Below, piece after piece: positions 42,301 through 57,133 of a stretch of 64,000 nucleotides of DNA. Origin of the DNA: Mangifera indica. Taxonomy: Eukaryota > Streptophyta > Magnoliopsida > Sapindales > Anacardiaceae. Under the pieces are notes generated by a model. That model was not told where the DNA came from and made no database searches. It saw nothing but the letters and a program-made list of their open reading frames with translations. The stretch's first letter is position 1. Every line of letters begins with the position of its first letter. Both the position numbers and the translations under genes were made by a program. The stretch is from contig NC_058139.1 of assembly GCF_011075055.1 (NCBI RefSeq), positions 16,265,584-16,329,583 on the forward strand. The letters run 5' to 3'.

Positions 42301-45300
42301 TGAAAACTACCTTTCAAACTAGATATGGCATTATGACATGTGTTGATGTCTTTTTGGGTTTACTAGCATACCAAGAGTGTTTATGAACTTAATAAGTCGA
42401 GTATTCCATGGTTGTTTCGACAAATTCATTGTGGGGCATATTGATCTTTTTCATGAAAAAGAAAGATGGATCGATGCGTATGTGTATTTACTGCAGGGAT
42501 CTTAACATAGTTACTATTAAGAACAAGTATCATTTACCACGAATTGATGATTTGTTTAACTAGTTAAAGGATTTTTTGGTATTTTCGAAGATTGATCTAA
42601 GATTAAGTTATCATTAAGTCTGAGTGGTCGAGAGAAACATTTTGAAAACTACCTTTCAAACTAGATATGGCATTATGACATGTGTTGATGTCTTTTTGGG
42701 TTTACTAGCATACCAAGAGTGTTTATGAACTTAATAAGTCAAGTATTCCAAGGTTGTTTCGACAAATTCATTGTGGGGCGTATTGATCTTTTTCATGAAA
42801 AAGAAAGATGGATCGATACGTATGTGTATTTACTACAGGGATCTTAACATAGTTACTATTAAGAACAAGTATCATTTACCACGATTTGATGATTTGTTTA
42901 ACTAGTTAAATGATGTTTTGGTTTTTTCAAAGATTGATCCAAGATTAAGTTATCATTAAGTCTGAATGGTCCAGAGAGACATTTTGAAGACTACCTTTCA
43001 AACTAGATATGGCATTATGAGTTGTGTTGATGTCGTTTTGGGTTTACTAGCGTACCGACAGTGTTTATGAACTTAATAAGTCGAGTATTCTATGATTGTT
43101 TCGACAAATTCATTGTGCGGCGTATTGATATTTTTTATTAAAAAGAAAGATGGATTGATGCGTATGTGTATTTACTACAGGGATCTTAACAAAGTTACTG
43201 TTAAGAACAAGTATCTTTTATCACGAATTGATGATTTGTTTAACTAGTTAAAGAATGTTTTGGTATTTTCAAAGATTGATCCAAGATTAAGTTATCATTA
43301 AGTCTGAGTGGTCGAGAGACACATTTTGAAGACTACCTTTCAAACAAGATATGGCATTATGAGTTGTGTTGATGTCGATTTGGGTTTACTAGCGTACCGA
43401 CAGTGTTTATGAACTTAATAAGTCGAGTATTCCATGATTGTTTCGACAAATTCAATGTGCGACGTATTGATATTTTTTATTAAAAAGAAAGATGGATTGA
43501 TACGTATGTGTATTTACTACAGGGATCTTAACATAGTTACTGTTAAGAACAAGTATCATTTACCACGAATTGATGATTTGTTTAACTAGTTAAAGGATGT
43601 TTTGGTATTTTCAAAGATTGATCTAAGATTAAGTTATCATTAAGTCTGAGTGGTCGAGAGAAATATTTTGAAAACTACCTTTCAAACTAGATATGACATT
43701 ATGACATGTGTTGATATCTTTTTGGGTTTACTAGCGTACCAAATGTGTTTATGAACTTAATAAGTCGAGTATTCCAAGGTTGTTTTGACAAATTCATCGT
43801 GGGGCGTATTGATCTTTTTCATGAAAAAGAAAGATGCATCGATACGTATGTGTATTTACTGCATGGATCTTAACATAGTTACTATTATGAACAAGTATCA
43901 TTTATCACGAATTGATGATTTGTTTAACTAGTTAAATGATGTTTTGGTATTTTCAAAGATTGATCCAAGATTAAGTTATCATTAAGTCTGAGTGGTCGAG
44001 AGACACATTTTGAGGACTACCTTTCAAACAAGATATGGCATTATGAGTTGTGTTGATGTCGATTTGGGTTTACTAGCGTACCGACAGTGTTTATGAACTT
44101 AATAAGTCGAGTATTCCATGATTGTTTCGACAAATTCAATGTGCGATGTATTGATATTTTTTATTAAAAAGAAAGATGGATTGATACGTATGTGTATTTA
44201 CTACAGGGATCTTAACATAGTTACTGTTAAGAACAAGTATCATTTACCACGAATTGATGATTTGTTTAACTAGTTAAAAGATGTTTTGGTATTTTCAAAG
44301 ATTGATCTAAGATTAAGTTATCATTAAGTCTGAGTGGTCGAGAGAAATATTTTGAAAACTACCTTTCAAACTAGATATGACATAATGACATATGTTGATG
44401 TCTTTTTGGGTTTACTAGCGTACCAAGTGTGTTTATGAACTTAATAAGTCGAGTATTCCTAGGTTGTTTTGACAAATTCATTGTGGGGCGTATTGATCTT
44501 TTTCATGAAAAAGAAAGATGCATCGATACGTATGTGTATTTACTGTAAGGATCTTAACATAGTTACTATTATGAACAAGTATCATTTATCACAAATTGAT
44601 GATTTGTTTAACTAGTTAAATGATGTTTTGGTATTTTCAAAGATTGATCCAAGATTAAGTTATCATTAAGTCTGAGTGGTCGAGAGACACATTTTGAGGA
44701 CTACCTTTCAAACAAGATATGGCATTATGAGTTGTGTTGATGTCGATTTGGGTTTACTAGCGTACCGACAGTGTTTATGAACTTAATAAGTCGAGTATTC
44801 CATGATAGTTTCGACAAATTCAATGTACAGCGTATTGATATTTTTTATTAAAAAGAAAGATGGATTGATACGTATGTGTATTTACTACAGGGATCTTAAC
44901 AAAGTTACTATTAAGAACAAGTATCTTTTATCACGAATTGATGATTTGTTTAACTAGTTAAAGGATGTTTTGGTATTTTCAAAAAATTGATCTAAGATTA
45001 AGTTATCATTAAGTCTGAGTGGTCGAGAGAAACATTTTGAAAACTACCTTTCAAACTAGATATGGCATTATGACTTGTGTTGATGTCTTTTGGGTTTACT
45101 AGCGTACCAACAGTGTTTATGAACTTAATAAGTCGAGTATTCCAAGATTGTTTCGACAAATTCATTGTGCGGCGTATTGATCTTTTTCATGAAAAAGAAA
45201 GATGGATCGATACGTATGTGTATTTACTACAGGGATCTTAACATAGTTACTATTAAGAACAAGTATCATTTACCACGAATTGATGATTTGTTTAACTAGT

Positions 45301-48300
45301 TAAAGGATGTTTTGGTATTTTCAAAGATTGATCCAAGATTAAGTTATCATTAAGTCTGAGTGGTCGAGAGACACATTTTGGAGACTACCTTTCAAACAAG
45401 ATATGGCATTATGAGTTGTGTTGATGTTGATTTGGGTTTACTAGCGTATGGACAGTGTTTATGAACTTAATAAGTCGAGTATTCCAAGATTGTTTCGACA
45501 AATTCATTGTGGGGCATATTGATCTTTTTTATGAAAAAGTATGATGGATCGATACGTATGTGTATTTACTACAGGGATCTTAACAATGTTATTATTAAGA
45601 ACAAGTATCATTTATCACGAATTGATAATTTGTTTAACTAGTTAAAGCATGTTTTAGTACTTTCAAAGATTGATGTAAGATTAAGTTATCATTAAGTCTG
45701 AGTGGCCCAGAGAGACATTTTGAAGACTACCTTTCAAACTAGATATGGCATTATGAGTTGTGTTGATGTCGTTTTGGGTTTACTAGCGTACCGACAGTGT
45801 TTGTAAACTTAATAAGTCCAGTATTCCAAGATTGTTTCAACAAATTCATTGTGCGGCGTATTGATATTTTTTATTAAAAAGAAAGATGGATCGATACGTA
45901 TGTGTATTTACTACAGGGATCTTAACATAGTTACTGTTAAGAACAAGTATCATTTACCACGAATTGATGATTTGTTTAACTAGTTAAAGGATTTTTTGGT
46001 ATTTTCAAAGATTGATCCAAGATTAAGTTATCATTAAGTCTGAGTGGTCGAGAGACACATCTTGAAGACTACCTTTCAAACAAGATATGACATTATGAGT
46101 TGTGTTGATGTCGATTTGGGTTTACTAGTGTACCGATAGTGTTTATGAACTTAATAAGTCGAGTATTCCATGATTGTTTCGACAAATTCATTGTGCGACG
46201 TATTGATATTTTTTATTAAAAAGAAAGATGGATTGATACGTATGTGTATTTACTACAGGGATCTTAACAAAGTTACTATTAAGAACAAGTATCTTTTATC
46301 ACGAATTGATGATTTGTTTAACTAGTTAAAGGATGTTTTGTTATTTTCAAAGATTGATCTAAGATTAAGTTATCATTAAGTCTGAGTGGTCGAGAGAAAC
46401 ATTTTGAAAACTACCTTTCAAACTAGATATGGCATTATGAGTTGTGTTGATGTCGTTTTGGGTTTACTAGTGTGCCAACAGTGTTTATGAACTTAATAAG
46501 TCGAGTATTCCAAGGTTGTTTCCACAAATTCATTATGGGGCGCATTGATCTTTTTCATGAAAAAGAAAGATGGATCGATACGTATGTGTATTTACTACAG
46601 GGATCTTAACATAGTTACTATTAAGAACAAGTATCATTTACCACGAATTGATGATTTGTTTAACTAGTTAAAGGATGTTTTGGTATTTTCAAAGATTGAT
46701 CTAAGATTAAGTTATCATTAAGTCTGAGTGGTCGAGAGAACATTTTGAAGACTACCTTTCAAACTAGATATGGCATTATGAGTTGTGTTGATGTCGTTTT
46801 GGGTTTACTAGCGTACCGACAGTGTTTATGAACTTAATAAGTCGAGTATTCCAAGATTGTTTCGACAAATTCATTGTGGGCGTATTGATATTTTTTATTA
46901 AAAAGAAAGATGGATCGATACGTATGTGTATTTACTACAGGGATCTTAACAAAGTTACTATTAAGAACAAGTATCTTTTATCACGAATTGATGATTTGTT
47001 TAACTAGTTAAAGGATGTTTTGGTATTTTCAAAGATTGATCTAAGATTAAGTTATCATTAAGTCTGAGTGGTCGAGAGAAACATTTTGAAAACTACCTTT
47101 CAAACTAGATATGGCATTATGACTTGTGTTGATGTCGTTTTGGGTTTACTAGCGTAAACAGTGTTTATGAACTTAATAAGTCGAGTATTCAATGGATTGT
47201 TTCGACAAATTCATTGTGGGGCGTATTGATCTTTTTCATGAAAAAGAAAGATGGATCGATACGTATGTGTATTTACTACAGGGATCTTAACATAGTTACT
47301 ATTAAGAACAAGTATCATTTACCACGAATTGATGATTTGTTTAACTAGTTAAAGGATGTTTTGGTATTTTCAAAGATTGATCTAAGATTAAGTTATCATT
47401 AAGTCTGAGTGGTCGAGAGAAACATTTTGAAGACTACCTTTCAAACTAGATATGGCATTATGAGTTGTGTTGATGTCTTTTTGGGTTTACTAGCGTACCG
47501 ACAGTGTTTATGAACTTAATAAGTCGAGTATTCCAAGATTGTTTCGACAAATTCATTGTGGGGCGTATTGATCTTTTTCATGAAAAAGAAAGATGGATCG
47601 ATACGTATGTGTATTTACTACAGGGATCTTAACAAAGTTACTATTAAGAACAAGTATCATTTATCACGAATTGATGATTTGTTTAACTAGTTAAAGGATG
47701 TTTTGGTATTTTCAAAGATTGATCTAAGATTAAGTTATCATTAAGTCTGAGTGGTCGAGAGAAACATTTTGAAAACTACCTTTCAAACTAGATATGGCAT
47801 TATGACTTGTGTTGATGTCTTTTGGGTTTACTAGCGTACCAAGAGTGTTTATGAACTTAATAAGTCGAGTATTCCAAGATTGTTTCGACAAATTCATTGT
47901 AGGGCGTATTGATCTTTTTCATGAAAAAGAAAGATGGATCGATACGTATATGTATTAATTATAGGGATCTTAACAAAGTTTCTATTAAGAACAAGTATCC
48001 TTTACCACGAATTGATGATTTGTTTAACTAGTTAAATGATGTTTTAGCACTTTCAAAGATTGATCTAAGATTAAGTTATCATTAAGTCTGAGTGGTCGAG
48101 AGACACATTTTGAAGACTACCTTTCAAACTAGATATGGCATTATGAGTTGTGTTGATGTCGATTTGGGTTTACTAGCGTACCGACAGTGTTTATGAACTT
48201 AATAAGTCGAGTATTCCAATGATTGTTTCGACAAATTCATTGTGGGGCGTATTGATTTTTTATTAAAAAGAAAGATGGATTGATACGTATGTGTATTTAC

Positions 48301-51300
48301 TACAGGGATCTTAACAAAGTTACTATTAAGAACAAGTATCATTTATCACGAATTGATGATTTGTTTAACTAGTTAAAGGATGTTTTGGTATTTTCAAAGA
48401 TTGATCTAAGATTAAGTTATCATTAAGTCTGAGTGGTCGAGAGAGACACATTTTGAAGACTACCTTTCAAACTAGATATGGCATTATGAGTTGTGTTGAT
48501 GTCGATTTGGGTTTACTAGCGTACCGACAGTGTTTATGAACTTAATAAGTCGAGTATTCCATGATTGTTTCGACAAATTCAATGTGGGGCGTATTGATAT
48601 TTTTTATGAAAAAGAAAGATGGATTGATACGTATGTGTATTTACTACAGGGATCTTAACAAAGTTACTATTAAGAACAAGTATCTTTTATCACGAATTGA
48701 TGATTTGTTTAACTAGTTAAAGGATGTTTTGGTATTTTCAAAGATTGATCTAAGATTAAGTTATCATTAAGTCTGAGTGGTCGAGAGAAACATTTTGAAA
48801 ACTACCTTTCAAACTAGATATGGCATTATGACATGTGTTGATGTCTTTTTGGGTTTACTAGCGTACCAAGAGTGTTTATGAACTTAATAAGTCCAGTATT
48901 CCAAGATTGTTTCGACAAATTCATTGTGAGGCGTATTGATCTTTTTCATGAAAAAGAAAGATGGATCGATACGTATGTGTATTTACTGCAGGGATCTTAA
49001 CATAGTTACTATTAAGAACAAGTATCATTTACCACGAATTGATGATTTGTTTAACTAGTTAAAGGAAGTTTTGGTATTTTCAAAGATTGATCTAAGATTA
49101 AGTTATCATTAAGTCTGAGTGGTCTAGAGAAACATTTTGAAAACTATCTTTCAAACTAGTTATGGCATTATGACTTGTGTTGATGTCTTTTTGGGTTTAC
49201 TAGCGTACAAGAGTGTTTATGAACTTAATAAGTCGAGTATTCCATGGTTGTTTCAACAAATTCATTGTGGGGCGTATTGATCTTTTTCATGAAAAAGAAA
49301 GATGGATCGATACGTATGTGTATTTACTACAGGGATCTTAACAAAGTTACTATTAAGAACAAGTATCCTTTACCACGAATTGATGATTTGTTTAACTAGT
49401 TAAAGGATGTTTTGGTATTTTCAAAGATTGATCAAGATTAAGTTATCATTAAGTCTGAGTGGTCCAGAGAAACATTTTGAAGACTACCTTTCAAACTAGA
49501 TATGGCATTATGAGTTGTGTTGATGTCGTTTTGGGTTTACTAGCGTACCGACAGTGTTTATGAACTTAATAAGTCGAGTATTCCAAGATTGTTTCGACAA
49601 ATTCATTGTGTGGCGTATTGATCTTTTTTATGAAAAAGAAAGATGGATCGATACGTATGTGTATTTACTACAGGGATCTTAACAAAGTTACTGTTAAGAA
49701 CAAGTATCTTTTATCACGAATTGATGATTTGTTTAACTAGTTAAAGGATGTTTTGGTATTTTCAAAGATTGATCTAAGATTAAGTTATCATTAAGTCTGA
49801 GTGGTCGAGAGAAACATTTTGAAGACTACCTTTCAAACAAGATATGGCATTATGACTTGTGTTGATGTCGTTTTGGGTTTACTAGCGTACCGACAGTGTT
49901 TATGAACTTAATAAGTCGAGTATTCCAAGATTGTTTCGACAAATTCATTGTGGGGCGTATTGATATTTTTTATTAAAAAGAAAGATGGATTGATACGTAT
50001 GTGTATTTACTACAGGGATCTTAACAAAGTTACTGTTAAGAACAAGTATCCTTTATCACGAATTGATGATTTGTTTAACTAGTTAAAGGATGTTTTGGTA
50101 TTTTCAAAGATTGATCTAAGATTAAGTTATCATTAAGTCTGAGTGGTCGAGAGACACATTTTGAAGACTACCTTTCAAACTAGATATGGCATTATGAGTT
50201 GTGTTGATGTCGATTTGGGTTTACTAGCGTACCAACAGTGTTTATGAACTTAATAAGTCGAGTATTCCAAGATTGTTTCGACAAATTCATTGTGGGGCGT
50301 ATTGATATTTTTTATTAAAAAGAAAGATGGATTGATACGTATGTGTATTTACTACAGGGATCTTAACAAAGTTACTGTTAAGAACAAGTATCTTTTATCA
50401 CGAATTGATGATTTGTTTAACTAGTTAAATGATGTTTTAGCACTTTCAAAGATTGATCTAAGATTAAGTTATCATTAAGTCTGAGTGGTCGAGAGACACA
50501 TTTTGAAGACTACCTTTCAAACAAGATATGGCATTATGAGTTGTGTTGATGTCGATTTGGGTTTACTAGCGTACCGACAGTGTTTATGAACTTAATAAGT
50601 CGAGTATTCCATGATTGTTTCGACAAATTTAATGTGTGACGTGTTGATATTTTTTATTAAAAAGAATGATGGATTGATACGTATGTGTATTTACTACAGG
50701 GATCTTAACAAAGTTACTATTAAGAACAAGTATCTTTTATCACGAATTGATGATTTGTTTAACTAGTTAAAGGATGTTTTGGTATTTTCAAAAAATTGAT
50801 CTAAGATTAAGTTATCATTAAGTCTGAGTGGTCGAGAGAAACATTTTGAAAACTACCTTTCAAACTAGATATGGCATTATGACATGTGTTGATGTCTTTT
50901 TGGGTTTACTAGCGTACCAAGAGTGTTTATGAACTTAATAAGTCGAGTATTCCAAGGTTGTTTCGACAAATTCATTGTGGGGCGTATTGATCTTTTTCAT
51001 GAAAAAGAAAGATGGATCGATACGTATGTGTATTTACTACAAGGATCTTAACATAGTTACTATTAAGAACAAGTATCATTTACCACGAATTGATGATTTG
51101 TTTAACTAGTTAAAGGATGTTTTGGTATTTTCAAAGATTGATCTAAGATTAAGTTATCATTAAGTCTGAGTGGTTGAGAGAAACATTTTGAAAACTACCT
51201 TTCAAACTAGATATGGCATTATGACTTGTGTTGATGTCTTTTTGGGTTTACTAGCGTACCAAGAGTGTCTATGAACTTAATAAGTCGAGTATTCCAAGGT

Positions 51301-53818
51301 TGTTTCGACAAATTCATTGTAGGGCGTATTGATCTTTTTCATGAAAAAGAAAGATGGATCGATACGTATATGTATTAATTATAGGGATCTTAACAAAGTT
51401 TCTATTAAGAACAAGTATCCTTTACCACGAATTGATGATTTGTTTAACTAGTTAAAGGATGTTTTGGTATTTTCAAAGATTGATGTAAGATTAAGTTATC
51501 ATTAAGTCTGAGTGGTCAAGAGAAACATTTTGAAGACTACCTTTCAAACTAGATATGGCATTATGAGTTGTGTTGATGTCCATTTGGGTTTACTAGCGTA
51601 CCGACAGTGTTTATGAACTTAATAAGTCGAGTATTCCAAGATTGTTTCGACAAATTCATTGTGTGGCGTATTGATATTTTTTATGAAAAAGAAAGATGGA
51701 TCGATACGTGTGTATTTACTACAGAGATCTTAACAAAGTTACTGTTAAGAACAAGTATCCTTTATCACGAATTGATGATTTGTTTAACTAGTTAAAGGAT
51801 ATTTTGGTATTTTCAAAGATTGATCTAAGATTAAGTTATCATTTAGTCTGAGTGGTCGAGAGAAACATTTTGAAAACTACCTTTTAAACAAAATATGGCA
51901 TTATGACCTGTGTTGATGTCGTTTTGGGTTTACTAGCGTACCGGCAGTGTTTATGAACTTAATAAGTCAAGTATTCCCTGATTGTTTTGACAAATTCATT
52001 GTGGGGCGTATTGATATTTTTTATTAAAAAGATAGATGGATTGATACGTATGTGTATTTACTACAGTGATCTTAACAAAGTTATTATTAAGAACAAGTAT
52101 CCTTTATCACTAATTGATGATTTGTTTAACTAGTTAAAGGATGTTTTAGCACTTTCAAAGATTGATCTAAGATTAAGTTATCATTAAGTCTGAGTGGTCG
52201 AGAGACACATTTTGAAGACTACCTTTCAAACAAGATATGGCATTATGAGTTGTGTTGATGTCGATTTGGGTTTACTAGCGTACCGACAGTGTTTATGAAC
52301 TTAATAAGTCGAGTATTCCATGATTGTTTCGACAAATTCAATGTGTGACGTGTTGATATTTTTTATTAAAAAGAATGATGGATTGATACGTATGTGTATT
52401 TACTACAGGGATCTTAACAAAGTTACTGTTAAGAACAAGTATCTTTTATCACGAATTGATGATTTGTTTAACTAGTTAAAGGATGTTTTGGTATTTTCAA
52501 AGATTGATCTAAGATTAAGTTATCATTAAGTCTGAGTGGTCGAGAGAAACATTTTGAAAACTACCTTTCAAACTAGATATGGCATTATGACATGTGTTGA
52601 TGTCTTTTTGGGTTTACTAGCGTACCAAGAGTGTTTATGAACTTAATAAGTCGAGTATTCCAAGGTTGTTTCGACAAATTCATTATGGGGCGTATTGATC
52701 TTTTTCATGAAAAAGAAAGATGGATCGATACGTATGTGTATTTACTACAAGGATCTTAACATAGTTACTATTAAGAACAAGTATCATTTACCACGAATTG
52801 ATGATTTGTTTAACTAGTTAAAGGATGTTTTGGTATTTTCAAAGATTGATCTAAGATTAAGTTATCATTAAGTCTGAGTGGTCGAGAGAAACATTTTGAA
52901 AACTACCTTTCAAACTAGATATGGCATTATGACATGTGTTGATGTCTTTTTGGGTTTACTAGCGTACCAACAGTGTTTATGAACTTAATAAGTCGAGTAT
53001 TCCAAGATTGTTTCGACAAATTCATTGCGGGGCGTATTGATCTTTTTTATGAAAAAGTAAGATGGATCGATACGTATGTGTATTTACTACAGGGATCTTA
53101 ACAAAGTTATTATTAAGAACAAGTATCATTTATCACGAATTGATAATTTGTTTAACTAGTTAAAGGATGTTTTGGTATTTTCAAAGATTGATCCAAGATT
53201 AAGTTATCATTAAGTCTGAGTGTTCGAGAGACACATTTTGAAGACTACCTTTCAAACTAGATATGAAATTTTGAGTTGTGTTGATTTCGATTTGGGTTTA
53301 CTAGCGTACCGACAGTGTTTATGAACTTAATAAGTCGAGTATTCCATGATTGTTTCGACAAATTCAATGTGCGACGTATTGATATTTTTTATTAAAAAGA
53401 AAGATGGATTGATACGTATGTGTATTTACTACAGGGATCTTAACAAAGTTACTGTTAAGAACAAGTATCTTTTATCACGAATTGATGATTTGTTTAACTA
53501 GTTAAAGGATGTTTTGGTATTTTCAAATATTGATCTAAGATTAAGTTATCATTAAGTCTGAGTGGTCGAGAGAAACATTTTGAAAACTACCTTTCAAACT
53601 AGATATGGCATTATGACATGTATTAATGTCTTTTTGGGTTTACTAGCGTACCAAGAGTGTTTATAAACTTAATAAGTCGAGTATTCCAAGGTTGTTTCGA
53701 CAAATTCATTATGGGGCGTATTGATCTTTTTCATGAAAAAGAAAGATGGATCGATACGTATGTGTATTTACTACAAGGATCTTAACATAGTTACTATTAA
53801 GAACAAGTATCATTTACC

Positions 53819-54935
53819 ACGAATTGATGATTTGTTTAACTAGTTAAAGGATGTTTTGGTATTTTCAAAGATTGATCTAAGATTAAGTTATCATTAAGTC
53901 TGAGTGGTCGAGAGAAACATTTTGAAAACTACCTTTCAAACTAGATATGGTATTATGACTTGTGTTGATGCCGTTTTGGGTTTACTAGTGTGCCAACAGT
54001 GTTTATGAACTTAATAAGTCGAGTATTCCAAGATTGTTTCGACAAATTCATTGTGGGGCGTATTGATCTTTTTTATGAAAAAGTAAGATGGATCGATACG
54101 TATGTGTATTTACTACAGGGATCTTAACAAAGTTGTTATTAAGAACAAGTATCCTTTATCACGAATTGATAATTTGTTTAACTAGTTAAAGGATGTTTTA
54201 GTACTTTCAAAGATTGATCTAAGATTAAGTTATCATTAAGTCTGAGTGGTCCAGAGAGACATTTTGAAGACTACCTTTCAAACTAGATATGGCATTATGA
54301 GTTGTGTTGATGTCGTTTTGGGTTAACTAGCATACCGACAGTGTTTGTAAACTTAATAAGTCGAGTATTCCAAGGTTGTTTCGACAAATTCATTGTAGGG
54401 CGTATTGATCTTTTTCATGAAAAAGAAAGATGGATCGATACGTATGTGTATTTACTACAGGGATCTTAACATAGTTACTATTAAGAACAAGTATCATTCG
54501 CCACGAATTGATGATTTGTTTAACTAGTGAAATGATGTTTTGGTATTTTCAAAGATTGATCCAAGATTAAGTTATCATTAAGTCTGAGTGGTTGAGAGAC
54601 ACATTTTGAAGACTACCTTTCAAACAGGATATGGCATTATGAGTTGTGTTGATGTCGATTTGGGTTTACTAGCGTACCGACAGTGTTTATGAACTCAATA
54701 AGTCGAGTATTCCATGATTGTTTCGACAAATTCAATGTGGGGCGTATTGATATTTTTTATTAAAAAGAAAGATGGATTGATACGTATGTGTATTGACTAC
54801 AGGGATCTTAACAAAGTTACTGTTAAGAACAAGTATCTTTTATCACGAATTGATGATTTGTTTAACTAGTTAAAGGATGTTTTGGTATTTTCAAAGATTG
54901 ATCTAAGATTAAGTTATCATTAAGTCTGAGTGGTC
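53819..54935 (+). repeat. Segmental duplication inside the array, copy 1
   Basis: This 1117-bp segment recurs at 55529-56645, exactly 1710 bp (five monomers) away. By eye I found only about three differences: TCGAGT versus TCCAGT near 54363, CATTGT versus CACTGT near 54393, and GAGTGG versus GAGCGG near 54599. It includes rare markers such as GCCGTTTTGGG, AAAGTAAGATGG and GGGTTAACTAGCATACC. The similarity far exceeds that between random monomers, so the copying was recent. Confidence 0.85.
54241..54924 (+). repeat. Dimer unit duplicated in tandem, copy 1
   Basis: Two adjacent monomers (684 bp). The first is marked by GGGTTAACTAGCATACC and GTGTTTGTAAAC, the second by GAACTCAATAAG and CAATGTGGGGCG. 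Both are repeated immediately at 54925-55608 with only a few changes. This is a local tandem dimer within the larger five-monomer duplication. Confidence 0.8.
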
Positions 54936-55608
54936 CAGAGAGACATTTTGAAGACTACCTTTCAAACTAGATATGGCATTATGAGTTGTGTTGATGTCGT
55001 TTTGGGTTAACTAGCATACCGACAGTGTTTGTAAACTTAATAAGTCTAGTATTCCAAGGTTGTTTCGACAAATTCACTGTAGGGCGTATTGATCTTTTTC
55101 ATGAAAAAGAAAGATGGATCGATACGTATGTGTATTTACTACAGGGATCTTAACATAGTTACTATTAAGAACAAGTATCATTCGCCACGAATTGATGATT
55201 TGTTTAACTAGTGAAATGATGTTTTGGTATTTTCAAAGATTGATCCAAGATTAAGTTATCATTAAGTCTGAGCGGTTGAGAGACACATTTTGAAGACTAC
55301 CTTTCAAACAGGATATGGCATTATGAGTTGTGTTGATGTCGATTTGGGTTTACTAGCGTACCGACAGTGTTTATGAACTCAATAAGTCGAGTATTCCATG
55401 ATTGTTTCGACAAATTCAATGTGGGGCGTATTGATATTTTTTATTAAAAAGAAAGATGGATTGATACGTATGTGTATTGACTACAGGGATCTTAACAAAG
55501 TTACTGTTAAGAACAAGTATCTTTTATCACGAATTGATGATTTGTTTAACTAGTTAAAGGATGTTTTGGTATTTTCAAAGATTGATCTAAGATTAAGTTA
55601 TCATTAAG
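54925..55608 (+). repeat. Dimer unit duplicated in tandem, copy 2
   Basis: Second copy of the 684-bp dimer. It has TCTAGT where copy 1 has TCGAGT, CACTGT where copy 1 has CATTGT, and GAGCGG where copy 1 has GAGTGG. Two of these changes (CACTGT, GAGCGG) are shared with the third occurrence near 56031-56400, which orders the duplication events. Confidence 0.8.
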
Positions 55609-56645
55609 TCTGAGTGGTCGAGAGAAACATTTTGAAAACTACCTTTCAAACTAGATATGGTATTATGACTTGTGTTGATGCCGTTTTGGGTTTACTAGTG
55701 TGCCAACAGTGTTTATGAACTTAATAAGTCGAGTATTCCAAGATTGTTTCGACAAATTCATTGTGGGGCGTATTGATCTTTTTTATGAAAAAGTAAGATG
55801 GATCGATACGTATGTGTATTTACTACAGGGATCTTAACAAAGTTGTTATTAAGAACAAGTATCCTTTATCACGAATTGATAATTTGTTTAACTAGTTAAA
55901 GGATGTTTTAGTACTTTCAAAGATTGATCTAAGATTAAGTTATCATTAAGTCTGAGTGGTCCAGAGAGACATTTTGAAGACTACCTTTCAAACTAGATAT
56001 GGCATTATGAGTTGTGTTGATGTCGTTTTGGGTTAACTAGCATACCGACAGTGTTTGTAAACTTAATAAGTCCAGTATTCCAAGGTTGTTTCGACAAATT
56101 CACTGTAGGGCGTATTGATCTTTTTCATGAAAAAGAAAGATGGATCGATACGTATGTGTATTTACTACAGGGATCTTAACATAGTTACTATTAAGAACAA
56201 GTATCATTCGCCACGAATTGATGATTTGTTTAACTAGTGAAATGATGTTTTGGTATTTTCAAAGATTGATCCAAGATTAAGTTATCATTAAGTCTGAGCG
56301 GTTGAGAGACACATTTTGAAGACTACCTTTCAAACAGGATATGGCATTATGAGTTGTGTTGATGTCGATTTGGGTTTACTAGCGTACCGACAGTGTTTAT
56401 GAACTCAATAAGTCGAGTATTCCATGATTGTTTCGACAAATTCAATGTGGGGCGTATTGATATTTTTTATTAAAAAGAAAGATGGATTGATACGTATGTG
56501 TATTGACTACAGGGATCTTAACAAAGTTACTGTTAAGAACAAGTATCTTTTATCACGAATTGATGATTTGTTTAACTAGTTAAAGGATGTTTTGGTATTT
56601 TCAAAGATTGATCTAAGATTAAGTTATCATTAAGTCTGAGTGGTC
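55529..56645 (+). repeat. Segmental duplication inside the array, copy 2
   Basis: Partner of 53819-54935 at an offset of 1710 bp. The pair breaks on the left at CTTTTATC versus CATTTACC, and on the right where copy 1 has GGTCCAGAG and copy 2 has GGTCGAGAG. Because the rare marker monomers also recur at a two-monomer offset, this edge looks built by overlapping unequal exchanges. Confidence 0.85.
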
Positions 56646-57133
56646 GAGAGAAACATTTTGAAAACTACCTTTCAAACTAGATATGGCATTATGAGTTGTG
56701 TTGATGTCGTTTTGGGTTTACTAGCGTACTGACAGTGTTTGTAAACTTAATAAGTCTAGTATTCCAAGATTGTTTCGACAAATTCATTATGCGGCGTATT
56801 GATATTTTTTATTAAAAAGAAAGATGGATTGATGCGTATGTGTATTTACTACAGGGATCTTAACAAAGTTACTGTTAAGAACAAGTATATTTTATCACGA
56901 ATTGATGATTTGTTTAACTAGTTAAAGGATGTTTTGGTATTTTCAAAGATTGATCCAAGATTAAGTTATCATTAAGTCTGAGCGGTTGAGAGACACATTT
57001 TGAAGACTACCTTTCAAACAGGATATGGCATTATGAGTTGTGTTGATGTCGATTTGGGTTTACTAGCGTACCGACAGTGTTTATGAACTCAATAAGTCGA
57101 GTATTCCATGATTGTTTCGACAAATTCAATGTG

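Noticed and set aside
2769..51795. Dozens of 61-73 codon open frames across the array, and a few antisense ones (34418-34609, 38923-39123, 41921-42112)
   Set aside because: They are the same RT remnant repeated in monomers that lack one G or another base, and end at the shared TAG. There is no separate start context or conserved full domain, so they are not genes.
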